Assembly: GCA_020747065.1 (NCBI GenBank) | Contig: JAGMVK010000001.1 | Span: 2,356,001 to 2,420,000 of the forward strand | DNA from: Cadophora sp. MPI-SDFR-AT-0126 | Lineage: Eukaryota; Ascomycota; Leotiomycetes; Helotiales; Ploettnerulaceae | Direction: 5' to 3' | Length of the DNA stretch: 64,000 nt | Shown here: piece after piece, positions 47,429 through 58,017 of the stretch | Position numbering within the stretch: position 1 is the first letter of the stretch | Layout: the number at the start of each line of letters is the position of its first letter | Notes under the pieces: model-generated | Told to the model about the DNA's origin: nothing | Seen by the model: the letters and a program-made list of their open reading frames with translations, nothing else | The model's database searches: none | Position numbers and translations under genes: made by a program

Positions 47429-48677
47429 TTTGACTTTGCTTTACTTCGTTTTGCGTATCTCTTCTTCACTCTTTTCTTTGCGTTCTGATATTTGGATTTC
47501 GAAGTATTTTATCGTCGAGCTTTGCTTGCAGAGGTTTCGTTGTGTTGGTGTTGTAAGCGGAGGAGTGAGAGGGGCAGCAGAGAAGGTCTTTGTAATAGCA
47601 GCTGATAAGAGCAGGGCGGAAGGTGCGGGGTGGTGGGAAGGCTTCACTTTGACTTCCTACCTGCATTAATCGCTTTACTATTGGGTAGGTAAATCCACGG
47701 CTTCTGCCTCCTACCTATGGTCATGCAAGTAATACTCCGTATCTGTACAAGACCAATACCGTCACTAGCCGCGAGAAACGAAGCCAATCTGAAGGAGGCA
47801 CGTGGGTAGGTGCATGAATGCGAGGAGTGGGGGTTGAGATGAGACGGAGAAAGGATGTTCCTCGGATTTGATCGGATAATCCTCCGCTCTGGTGTTGCAC
47901 AAGAGGTGGAGTGGCTTGATGGTGAGATGGTGAGATGTGATGTGATGCGTGATGTGTAACTGCTCGGAGGCAGAAGTGGGAAGGGGAATGTACACCGAGT
48001 ACAGCTACAGGTTCAGCTCCATATTGCAGAGTAGGTACATTTCAGCTACACAATCAGTGGAATTAGTAGAACAAAGATGCTTGCTCGTGCCTGGTCCGAA
48101 GACTCCAGCCAAAAATGTGTCAATTTGCAATGCAAGTATCAGTTAATCTCATGCGAGCCCATCCACGAACGATGGTATCAAGGAAAGGAGGGGCGAGTAG
48201 GTTATTCCGAAGAACAAACCAACCACTACACCACAGCAAATGTGAAGAACCCATAGTCAAATCCATGTTGTGTCCATCGAAGACGGCTAGCCAGCCATCC
48301 CCAGATTCGAATCTATGACTAGCCCTTCCCAGCCCTGTCATGATCGAATGGAGGAGCAACCCCCAAATATCAACGTGAGTAAAAGAACGCCAGCCGCCTT
48401 ATTTGAAATGAAGCAATCCCTTAAAGAAACCAATGAAAGAATTTGTCGTAGTCGTAACAGCAGCCGTGCCCGAAGAAGAAGAATCATGAAGGCGCCGAGA
48501 GTGACCACCACTCACGGTACCCACACTGCCCTTCCTGATCTCGGACATTTGCTGCGAGGTAGACGGGCCTACAGGGGCCTTGTTGATGGAGGATGGTGAT
48601 ATTGTCGCGTCTCGTGGTCGTGAACGAGGGGAACGTGCTTGTCCTCTTGTTGACCGATTCGCAGGCCCGTCTATTTG
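47429..48677. other. Intergenic region
   Basis: About 1.25 kb: the promoter side of the Cys-rich mini-gene and the 3' side of SF3B6. No further gene is supported. The open frames near 48115-48600 look like chance. Confidence 0.4.
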
Positions 48678-49280
48678 TTATTCGATTCCGTGCTGCTTTT
48701 TGAGCTGCTCTAAATTGTCCTTGCGAGCCTCCAAGTCCTCTTTCGATCGGACCATCTTGTCTGGTTGGTGATATAGTACTGCGGGTCGAGTTAGAGGTGG
48801 TCGTGTGCCAGGCTTGGCTTGGGTGAACATACCAACGAGATACCGATTCTGGAAGTTGAATCCGTTCAATTTGTCGCACGCCTGCTTTGCATCCATTACG
48901 TCCTCATAGACCACGAAGGCAGTGCCCTTGGTGTTGTTCGCGATTCCCTGGCGGATTTGGCTGTGATTGATCAGTTCCTGACTCTTCGATGAGGGTGTTC
49001 CGGAAGCCTACCGAATGGGACCGAACTTGCCAAACAAATCGAAGAGTTCCTCAACTGCGACGTTGTAGCTATTTTCCAGTCAGTACACGTCCGCTTTCCT
49101 TGTACCTCCTCCATCCATCTGCCACAGCTTCTCGGGGCGTTTCGACGAACCTTAGATTCTTGACGAACAAAGCTCTGGGGGCACAGATGTTAGTATGCAC
49201 TTCCTTCCTCGCTCCCCCGCATTCTATCGGAGTGACACTCACCGATTGACCTCGGGTGCAAGTTTACCGCCTCGACTCAT
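48678..49280 (-). CDS. SF3B6: Splicing factor 3B subunit 6 (p14), RRM protein
   Basis: Small RRM protein of the U2 snRNP that sits near the branch-point adenosine. Five exons (49280-49243, 49174-49151, 49068-49012, 48960-48833, 48778-48678) give about 115 aa. It starts MSRGGKLAPEVNRALFVKNL. The RNP segments are ALFVKNLSY and KGTAFVVYED; the C-terminus KNLEQLKKQHGIE-like tail (here DNLEQLKKQHGIE) is typical. The smallest exon is 24 bp. Intron 4 (48832-48779) is exactly 54 nt, with no stop in frame, so a retained form would carry 18 extra residues between RYLV and LYHQPD. It faces the acidic-protein gene across 1.1 kb. Confidence 0.93.
48779..48832 (-). other. 54-nt stop-free intron in SF3B6
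   Basis: The intron begins GTATGT and ends CGCAG. It has length 3n and is open in the exon frame, so the frame reads through from exon 4 to exon 5. The added residues (GMFTQAKPGT then RPPLTRP-like) would fall at the end of the RRM. The protein without them matches the family exactly, which supports removal as the main form. Confidence 0.8.
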
Positions 49281-50385
49281 AGCTTGGCTACGGATTTCTG
49301 GATGTGATGGATGGTGGATAGAAAAAGGGACCAGGTCGCGATGTGATCGGAGGGGCAGTAGTAGTAAAGTACGTTGATAATCAGAGTCTTGAAAATCAAT
49401 GACCTTACCTTGTTGGGGTAAGCTTCAACAGACTAGGCTTAAACGGGGTTGATGCCTTGGTAGCTACCTCGTCGCCTCCTTTGTCAACATTCCTCGGCAT
49501 TTTCACCATTGACATCTTAACACCGAACACTTTCTTCGTTCCTTCCATCTGTGTCTGGCACTTTCATTCATTCCTTCGGTAAGATTACTGAATTACATGG
49601 AGAATATTCTGGTCGAATCTTGCTTGATATTTAATTCCCGACTTAACTTCTCGGAACTATGCAGAACCTCAACCCAAGTGACGCAACGGCAACATAAATG
49701 TTTTATTTATTTATTGTTGCAACATGACAACATCCTAGTCTCGAGTCTATATCACTTTTACACTTGGTCGTAGAATGAGTATAGCCAATAGTAGGCCATG
49801 TCTCTGCTACTGAAATTACAGCTGCTTGCAGGCACCTTCCCAGAGTCCTTACTTCATACGACTGTTTCATGGCGAGTGCGAGTGCTCAACATAATGATCC
49901 ATTCATGTCGCGTTGTCCTCTCCGTTGATGTTCAACACCACGACATGACTTCGCACCATGATCTCGATAACTACTCACAATACCAAGGCACTAGCAAGTA
50001 CAACTTGACGGTTTGCATGCTTTTGCCGTCTCTCATATCTCGGTTTGCTATTCATGGCGGGCTCGTCTGCTCGGAGTCTCTCTCCTTATGTCCTTGGAGA
50101 ATCAATATTTGGAGATCAAATGGTATGATCTGTCAAGCACTCCAGCAGACATCTATATGTATACTGTGCGAGTCTTACAGCTGCAATCCACCCTCACTCG
50201 TCCCAACCTCTTATCAACCGACTGAGAATCTGATTATTTCCTTACATTCGTCTCTTATTATCAATCAACTGAACATCAGACGGCAGATTCACTGTTCCCC
50301 TTTTCAGAACTACATATATTCCTTCCCTTTCCCCGAATCTCTCTTGCAAACTTCTCTCCCCTCTCTACACTACGGTCAACACTCC
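49281..50385. promoter_or_regulatory. Divergent region SF3B6 / acidic-protein gene
   Basis: About 1.1 kb between the two start codons. From 49798 the acidic gene's frame is already open without stops for 588 bp, but the sequence there is CT-rich and lacks protein-like character, so I read it as promoter and 5' UTR. Confidence 0.45.
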
Positions 50386-52296
50386 ATGATGGCGACCTCT
50401 TCAACCAAACCACCCCTCCCCAAACTCCTCTCCTCTTCTAAATCTGAAAAACTCCGCCTCCGCACTCTCACCAACCAAAGACGCAGATCCAAACTCATCC
50501 CCACCTCCAACACCCCTCCCCGCAGCCCATGGATAACCTCTACCACCATAACCCACCTCTCCCTCATCGCCAAAACCCAATACATTATACCTCCCAACTT
50601 CTCCCTCCCGGAGGAAGTCAAATACGAACTCCAAGAAGAATGGGAGCACATCGTGCACGACAGCTTCGAGCGTTTCACAAAGGAGATGCAGTGCCACGAA
50701 TGCGGAGATATGATTGAGTGGTGCGGAGACGAGGGCGTGAAGTGGTTTCTGGAGGGGCTGAGAGATGAGATGGATGGGTGGTGTGCGTGGGAGGTTGATG
50801 AGAGGTGTGTGGAGAGGTGGAATGGGGGGTTTGAGAAGATGGTTCCATTGTTGAGGGGGAGGCAGGTGAGGGGGTGTTGGTTGTTGGAGCAGGAGGAGGT
50901 GCAGGTTGAAGATGGCGGAGTGGAGGATGAGATTGGTGAGAATGATTCTATGGATTTGGGTGGGGAGGAGGAAGTAGAAGAGTGTAGCATTGAAGGCTTG
51001 GAGGTTTTGAGATTAATGGGTGGGCAAGGCTTCACGGCTGATGGTTTTGTGCGCTTTGATTCGCCGCTCTGGGGCTCCATGGTTGACGAGTCTCTGAATC
51101 GAGATGATATTGGAGAGGGAAGTTTAGGTGGAGATCCTGGTGATCAGAGGTCTGTCAATGGAGAACGTGAGGGCAGCTTTGTCTGTCAGGAGCTTACTGA
51201 TGAAGAAGAAGAAATCACCGCCACAGCAGAACCGAAGGAGGTCCAAGTATCTCCTTCATCTCTGAGTCTCGACGTCAAGGGACCTGCAACCACGAACGGT
51301 GAACAGACCGATCAGTTCATTCTTGATATGCTCGATGCGTTCTCTGAATACGGAAGGGAGCAAAGTACTACAAATGATATCGATGATGCCCATCAACGAA
51401 ATGAGGTGGACGGCGAAAGTATCTCCCTCGTAGATTCTATCATAGATGCCGACAGCGGCGACAGCGATAATACAAGCTCTCTTTTCGCGAGCGCCGAGGA
51501 TCTTTGGCCAAATGATGACATGGAGATCGAGGGCTTCATTGACTCAAGTCCAGAACGGGTGACATCTGAGCAAAACCCCCACTACGAGGCTTCTGAAGAT
51601 GTTCAGATTGAAGCGGGTGGCGATATCCCGGATATCAAAGAGCCAAGTGGGGAGGCTGAAGGAACCAGCATTGAAAGCTGCGAATTTCAAGATCACCAGA
51701 AATTTCCTTTGGGTGATTCCATGGAGGTCGAGGAATTTCATGACTCGGTATGGGGTCGTTCGGATAATGGAGAGAATACTGAGGAAGACATGAACTCCGA
51801 AAGCTCGGCAGATGATCTGATGGAGGACGAAATAGACGGCTTCGAAGTTGTGGAGCGTGGGGAAAGTGATGAAGAAGATGAACGGGAGCATGATGTCGAG
51901 GATCACTCAGATGTTGTGATAGGTGACGGAATGGAAGTCTTAGGCTCTAGAGATGGGGATGCAACTGATGAGGAAAGCGACGAAGCATCGGATTATTCTG
52001 ATTTAAATCAAGACATGCAGATGAGCGAGGACGCCGAAGTCATCAGATATCATGCAGAGGCTGGAATGAGCGACAAAGACGACTACGATTCCAACAGTCC
52101 TCAAGATATTATGACAGAGGATCCTGATCAAGTTCCTGCTTTCGTTGAACCAGAATTGGAGACTGGGAATTTCGATGATGGCTATTCAGAGTACGAGTCC
52201 GACGTTGAGCAAATTGTTCTAATTGGATATGGTGCGCAGTTTCAAGGAGTACGTGAGTATCGAAGTGATGAGAGTGAGGAGAGCGAGGAAGATTGA
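50386..52296 (+). CDS. Very acidic protein of unknown function
   Basis: Single exon of about 636 aa if it starts at the ATG at 50386 (MMATSSTKPP). A basic head (residues about 15-45, KSEKLRLRTLTNQRRRSKL) leads to a globular-looking part near 60-160 with a Cys cluster (QCHECGDMIEWC) and many Trp. From about residue 170 to the end the protein is mostly Glu, Asp and Ser, with low sequence complexity. I do not recognise the family. A nuclear or chromatin role would fit a basic head and acidic tail, but that is a guess. The frame is open another 196 codons upstream, to an ATG at 49798; that part has the composition of 5' UTR, so it was not used. Confidence 0.7.
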   Translation: MMATSSTKPPLPKLLSSSKSEKLRLRTLTNQRRRSKLIPTSNTPPRSPWITSTTITHLSLIAKTQYIIPPNFSLPEEVKYELQEEWEHIVHDSFERFTKEMQCHECGDMIEWCGDEGVKWFLEGLRDEMDGWCAWEVDERCVERWNGGFEKMVPLLRGRQVRGCWLLEQEEVQVEDGGVEDEIGENDSMDLGGEEEVEECSIEGLEVLRLMGGQGFTADGFVRFDSPLWGSMVDESLNRDDIGEGSLGGDPGDQRSVNGEREGSFVCQELTDEEEEITATAEPKEVQVSPSSLSLDVKGPATTNGEQTDQFILDMLDAFSEYGREQSTTNDIDDAHQRNEVDGESISLVDSIIDADSGDSDNTSSLFASAEDLWPNDDMEIEGFIDSSPERVTSEQNPHYEASEDVQIEAGGDIPDIKEPSGEAEGTSIESCEFQDHQKFPLGDSMEVEEFHDSVWGRSDNGENTEEDMNSESSADDLMEDEIDGFEVVERGESDEEDEREHDVEDHSDVVIGDGMEVLGSRDGDATDEESDEASDYSDLNQDMQMSEDAEVIRYHAEAGMSDKDDYDSNSPQDIMTEDPDQVPAFVEPELETGNFDDGYSEYESDVEQIVLIGYGAQFQGVREYRSDESEESEED

Positions 52297-52819
52297 TGTT
52301 TTTTTGTTCTCAATTTGGTGGAGGAAATGCGCTGGTTTTGTCAAGCAGTTGTCGGTCATCGGTCTGGCTGAAAGGGATGTTTGTAAATAGCATTGGATTT
52401 TCGCGTTGAGATTCTGAGATCTACGTGTGAAGTGAGCATTGGATTAGATAAAGTTTAAAAAAAAAATTAGTTCCACATGTCTCGAGGGTGAACTTGTTGA
52501 GTGATCAATAGTCAGCTGTAGCCCCCTTCTCCTGTCAGTTCAAACCGAAATTTGTCTCCAGGCAGTATTGAGACGTAGCATCATGTACCAATACAAGCAC
52601 TACAGCTTATCCAAACTCCGACACAACAATTCCTTTCACCTTTGCCTTGTTGCAGCTACGCAATAAAACCTTGGCAGGTGGTATTGACGGCCTTTCTCTT
52701 CTGGGTAAGCGAGACCAGTGTTGCCTGATTATCTGACCTTCAATTCTCCTTCATCTTCTTTCCTGATCTCAGACCTTTCAAATCATCCAGAAGTCGATCT
52801 CTCACCAACAAATTTCGCC
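52297..52819. other. Intergenic region
   Basis: About 0.5 kb between the acidic-protein gene and the BTB gene, both on the plus strand. It includes an A-run near 52457-52466. Promoter of the BTB gene is expected here. Confidence 0.4.
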
Positions 52820-53895
52820 ATGCAATCCCAACCTCGAGATAAGCCTCGGAGCTGCAAGCGCCCTTGCCCAAACTATTATTATGAGTATAATGATGATTAT
52901 TCTGATGATCACTCTGAGGGAGGAGGGGAGACTGAGGAGACCATCGGTTTTGAAAAAGCGATACCAGCAAAGATCAGCTCAGCACGGGTCAGCCTAGCAA
53001 AGAGAGATAAGACCACATGGGAGTAAGATTGTCGGGTCTCTAGCTCTTCAGAATACTTGCTAAATAATGATAGTGACGCAGGTAGCGTCGTGGTGAAATT
53101 GGTGGTCGGCACACAGCGAAAGGAGTTCAGCATCCACAAGAACTTTGTCTGTGAAGTCTCAGAGGCGATGAAAGCAGCTTTCTGTGGAAACTCCGAAGAG
53201 AGTAAGGCGAGTGTAATGATTTTAGATGGAGAATATCCTTCAGTAAGTTCTTCACTAAAAATCATATTGGCTCAGAAAACAGGATAGCTAACGTCTAGAT
53301 CAAGACGATTCGAAACTTCATTGCATACTGCCATCCCGACTACAATCCTAACAACCTCAATACTAGATCAATATGGGAGCTAGTAAACCTTTAAACCTTT
53401 GCCGACAAGTACCGATGTCCCAACGACTTAAAGAACATCGTTCTAGACAAGATCCAAGACGGAATGAGTGCAAATTCGTTGACTAGATTTGATCCGAGGT
53501 TATATGATCGGATTTTCAACAACAACAACACGTCTACTAAACAGTCTCCAATCAGGAAGCTCTGTGCCACTCTAGTGACTTACGGTCTGCACGGTGATAG
53601 CTCCTTGACAGCCCATGATGCACAGAGACTCTGCCAAAAATACCCAGATCTTCTGTTGGAATGCTTCCAGTATCAGCAAGAGGTTTCCGTGAAGATACGT
53701 GAAGGTTGCAAATGTTGGGGATCCCCGTCATTCATCGGACAGGATCCTCGAAAGCGCGCCAATCAATTTGAAGAAGGATTTGGGCCGTGTTACTTCCATG
53801 TCCATACTGGAGCGGACGATTGCGGTGTCCCCACTAATGATGCTCCCCCTGTTCATCTCCGATGTCCAAAGCATCACAGCCCAAAGGATGTTTAG
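52820..53895 (+). pseudogene. BTB/POZ-domain gene interrupted by one stop codon
   Basis: Fungal BTB/POZ protein, of the kind that often acts as a protein-interaction or Cul3-adaptor unit. Exons 52820-53022, 53074-53242 and 53299 onward join in phase: a polar, Asp-rich N-terminus, then the BTB core (VVVKLVVGTQRKEFSIHKNF, MKAAFCGNSEESK, LDGEYPS joined to IKTIRNFIAYCH). In exon 3 the frame meets TAA at 53392-53394, in the context LVNL-stop-TFADKYRCP, where relatives have Tyr. The same frame then stays open for 167 codons to 53895. One base change would explain it. A 51-nt segment, 53384-53434 (GTAAAC...AAAG), could be spliced in phase around the stop but would delete the conserved FADKY. Confidence 0.7.
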
Positions 53896-56032
53896 AGCAT
53901 TGCAGTCTCGGGTTTTTCTTCGGCTGACGACTCAAAATCAGCTAAGCTGAGCTCTGTCTTCCAGCCCTCAATGTACAATGGCATCAAATCTGCCATCAAC
54001 TGCAATGCCTCGGCTTTTCTTCAATACTGTTTCTGTTACAAGTCAGATGAACTTCTGCCTCGGGTGTGAAGCAAAAGATGCCGTCCATGTCCAGATACTA
54101 TCACTTCACTAAGAATTCTCCACAGATGTACCATTAGATCAGTCCTCCACGATGTCTGGCAACCTCTGCCAATGACTTCACTACCTCCGCCCTCAGCCCA
54201 ACCCGTAAAGAAAGCATGGACAGAAAATATCTCCAGTTGGAGCTTTGCCATGTCTGTAGACTGTGAAAGCAAGATTATTAAGAGTTCCTTTCTGCACCAA
54301 TGTGGAAAACACACAAGTTGTATGCATTTGTGCTATGGAAGCGAGACAAGGAACCGCTTGCACCAAACTGAGCTGCGAAAGCCAGCTAACCTTCGAAACG
54401 GATGAACATTCGCGAGACAGGATATCGGTACTGGTGATAATTGTAATATACAATTCCTTAGCAAACGCGATAGTTCAAGAAAAAGTTGAACTTTGCAAAT
54501 TTTGCTGTGCTCCTTACCACGTCGCTGACAGAACCAGTCGCGACTTGGACAACAACGAAAAGACAGAAACAGAATCTCACGATTGACTTCCACAACCAAG
54601 TAAGATCACACCTACGGCGCACTCCCTAGATGATGGGTCTCTCAAATCAGCTCATCATCGAAATATCTCGACGCCACGAACGTCCAAAACACACTTAGAA
54701 AAACTTATTTACTTCTCATCGCTTACCGCATCCTCATTGGCCACGCTTAACTCCGGGATCTCCTTTTTTGGTAGATATATTTATGATTTACTCGAGTATT
54801 TTAATACTGGCAAGGAAGTTGCATTGAATAATCAAGTCAAAAGCTGTTGGAATCTCTTAATCCCGATACATATGGCACCTCGCAGTAATCATATCTCGGA
54901 GTTGCGAAGCTGAGTACTGCACCCCTGGATGCGAAGCGTTGCTGATTGAATCGAAAAGCTTGAATCCTGTGTGTGATATTCGAGTTGCCTGTCTGGTCAG
55001 GGAATGTAAAGAGAGTAAAGGAAAGCTGTTTCGGTTCTCTTTGTATCGGGGTTGATTTCGTCCGCCCCCCTGCCCCCTGCCTTGAACCCAAATCCTCGCC
55101 ACCCTATCTTTGCATTTGCATCGCAAGTCGCACTACCAACAAACAAGAACGGAATGCAAAGAATTTTGTTCTAGAGAGGGGGTTGAGTTTTGTTGGCTTA
55201 GGGTGGAGAGATTCGAGTTTGCTGCGGAATTGGGATAGGGATGGGAATGGGGAGGGAGAGGGAGGGAAAGAAAAGGGGTTGGGGATGGGATCTGTAGGGA
55301 GGTGGGGAGCTGTAGGGGAAGGCGGAGGAAGGGGAAGGGGAAGGGAAAGGAAGGGGATTTGGATGGATTTGGGAATGGGGAGATGGAGAATGAGAGTGCT
55401 AGGAATGGGGGTGAGGGACGGTGGATTGGTTGTTGATGAATGAGTCAGAGTAATGCGGTGCAGAGCTTTCAGAGGAGGAAATGTGTGTTCGCTTTTTCTT
55501 TTATGAAGATGGAGTATGGGGCATTTGCTGAGAGATGGCGCCTGCTTAATCGAATCGGAATGAAGGAATTGATAGGGTGTTAGAGAGGAACGGCGACTTT
55601 CTTACCCAGTAAGGTAGGTAATCGAAGAAGAAAAAAAGCGCCGACGGAGCGTTACTGCAACGCAGAAAAAAAGCACCGATGCGACGAGAGTTGAGAAATT
55701 CCACACCCACTAGGGTATGGGTATCCGCGGAAAAGTTCAAGAGTGGTGAGAATTTGTTATGAGTATTTGGCATTGTTGTTTGTGGTATGTTATGGTGTTA
55801 ATATACGACATGACGTTTTGTGGTGTTTGTGCAAATAAGCAGACAAGCAAGAGGTATAATGCAGAATGCCACCGACTGACCCAACTGACCCAACGCTATG
55901 CTATGCAATGTGTAAATGCAAATGAGACAGGCTTGTTTCCCTTTCCTTCCCTTCCTGCCTTTCACTATTCGGTCCCGGTCCCGTTCCGTCTTGGCTTCAT
56001 TCTCCTCGTGGACGCAATCGACAAGCCTAAGC
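53896..56032. other. Gene-poor region with polypurine tract
   Basis: About 2.1 kb between the BTB gene and the 3' end of the DUF1752 gene. It contains the G-rich tract entered separately at 55230-55440. The open frame over that tract (54973-55443) is Gly/Arg-rich only because of the purines and is not taken as a gene. Confidence 0.45.
55230..55440 (+). repeat. G-rich polypurine tract
   Basis: About 210 bp almost free of pyrimidines for long stretches, made of runs such as GGGATGGG, GGGGAGGG and AAGGGGAAGGGG. Many G3-G4 runs lie close together, so the plus strand could form G-quadruplexes and the duplex could form triplex DNA. Role unknown. Confidence 0.65.
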
Positions 56033-58017
56033 TCAATACTCCAAGTTAAACTCCTCCATAACCTGCTCATAAAGCCGATGTTTCTCATCATCCACAATCC
56101 CAATCCCCATTCCGAATCCCCGCCCCATATCTCTACCGAATGAACCGACCCCCACACCCACACCCATCCCTAGCCCTCTGACTGGCCCACCGAGCTTCAC
56201 TTCCCCGACATCAGATTCAGCTGGAGGAGCTTCATCATCCGAACTCTCTTCCGACGCGCTGCTTTGCTCATCTGATGCGGATGATGAAGAACCAGGGGAG
56301 AGCGAGCCAACGCCGGAGTCTGAGCCGGACGTGCAGGAGAGGAGGTAGTCGATTGGGTCGTCGATTTCTTGGGTTCCAGTTCTAGCTGATGGGTCGGCGA
56401 GTTTGTTGCTAGGGTTGTTGTTGGTGCCGTAGTAATAGCTTAGTGAGCCCTCGCCGATGTCTGATGGTGGGGAGGTAGAATTGGATGTGGATTGAGAATA
56501 GGGGTATGGAGTTCCGGCAGTGGTGGAGCTGGTGGCGATGGGTTTTGATGAGAAGTAATCAGTCTCTTCTTCGCCTACGATGCCGAGCCATGTCCATTCT
56601 GTGTCTTTCTGGTCTTGGCCCTGGCTCATGATATTTTCCTGAGCTTGATTTTGAGTTTGAGATTGAGCTTGTGGCTGATTGTATGACCAAAAACTATCCG
56701 GACTCCAATAGCTCTGCTCGCTAGCCGACTCTGCGGGTTCTGGGTCCAGGAAATAAGCCTCCTCTTCTAAAGTCTTCGATCGAGTCTTCTTGACCGTGCG
56801 ATGGATCTTCCTGTCGCCGATGGGGTTGACGATGATGTATTGTCGTACCTCCGAAAGGAACTTGACATTTTTCTTCGGCTGTGTTTCATTGAGCGTTGGT
56901 ATTGACGCGGTGAACTCGGTGTGTTGGTGGGATGTTTGGAGATGGACTAGCGGGGAGTTGTCGCTTAGCGGACAGCCTTGGACTGCAGTGAATGAGAGCG
57001 ACGATGACGATGAAGGAAGACTGTAGATTGGTAAGGAGCCACGGCGTAGGATGTCAGCTATGCTAGGCTTCTTCAGAATCGACGGGGGTGTAGTGGTGCC
57101 ACTTTCTGATTTGTTCTTCGGAGTCCGAAGGGCACGTGATGTGGATGATGATGGTGAGGATGGCCGGGATGTAGTCTCCCATGACCTCGAGCTGACGGAG
57201 AACGGACCATACAGACATGTGTCATCACAGTGCTTCAGCCTGGTATCGTTAGTTACTTGCCTGTAACGTTTGACAGCGTGCTTAGGGGACGATCTGGGAC
57301 CTACCAGTTGATGGTCTGTGGAGACACGGTCTTCAACCCAAAACGTAATTTTGACCATGTTCTCCATGATGAGTTCTCCAATCTCGCAACGGTGTTATGG
57401 CGTTTCCATGACGAGTGATCCAATTGAGAGATATCTCCCCAGGTCCTGCGCTTAGTCACGAGGTGTCTCCAGGAGGCTGAAACATCGTCTTCCCGCCACT
57501 GGTGAAGTAAGTAATTGACGTTTCCGCACGGCTGCAAACATAACGCTGAACAATCTCGAGTCTCTGGAAGCGTGGATCTTTCAAACGTTGGATTCGCATC
57601 AACTTCGACTTTTCGGAGTGCTGCCGGTGGTTCCGGAAACGAGGTCTCTTCTTCAACAATCGGGGTTGCTATTTCAAGCCCTCCCAGTCCAATGTCGATT
57701 CCTTCAATCCCTTCATAGGAAGGAAAGTCGATTGGCGAATCCTTCTTTTCCGAGTCGCGAAACGATTTGAACGTGAATGATGTCTGTATTGAAGTGGTAG
57801 ATGATGATGCGCTCCTCCCATTTCCAGTCTCACTCTCACTCTCACCCCATTGGAAGTCGTCGCTGTCGCTTTCGCTTTCCTCGAAGGTGTGTGTCAAGGT
57901 CCTTCGGTACTCAAGCGTTTGACATTCTTTCCCATTCCCTGTCACCTCGTATGGGGCGCGATAGAGAATGATATCCTCCCACTCGAAATATTCATCCTGG
58001 GGCATAGAATCATCCAT
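56033..58017 (-). CDS. DUF1752 (GATA_AreA-like) protein, Reg1-like PP1 regulatory subunit candidate
   Basis: Two exons (58017-57305 and 57239-56033) give about 639 aa. The DUF1752 signature is SSWKRHNTVARLENSSWRTW near residues 199-218, continuing across the intron as TINWLKHCDDTCLYGPF. At 361-365 there is KNVKF, a [RK]-x-V-x-F docking motif for protein phosphatase 1, followed by LSEVRQYIIV. The same order, DUF1752 then (R/K)xVxF then V-x-Q-x-I, is seen in yeast Reg1, which directs PP1 (Glc7) in glucose repression. Most of the remainder is Ser/Pro-rich and disordered, with an acidic patch near 570. Being a second Reg1-type paralogue or a different DUF1752 protein are both possible. Confidence 0.75.

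Noticed and set aside
54973..55443. 156-codon plus-strand open frame
   Set aside because: Its Gly/Arg/Glu content comes from the polypurine tract; there is no domain, intron signal or protein-like start.
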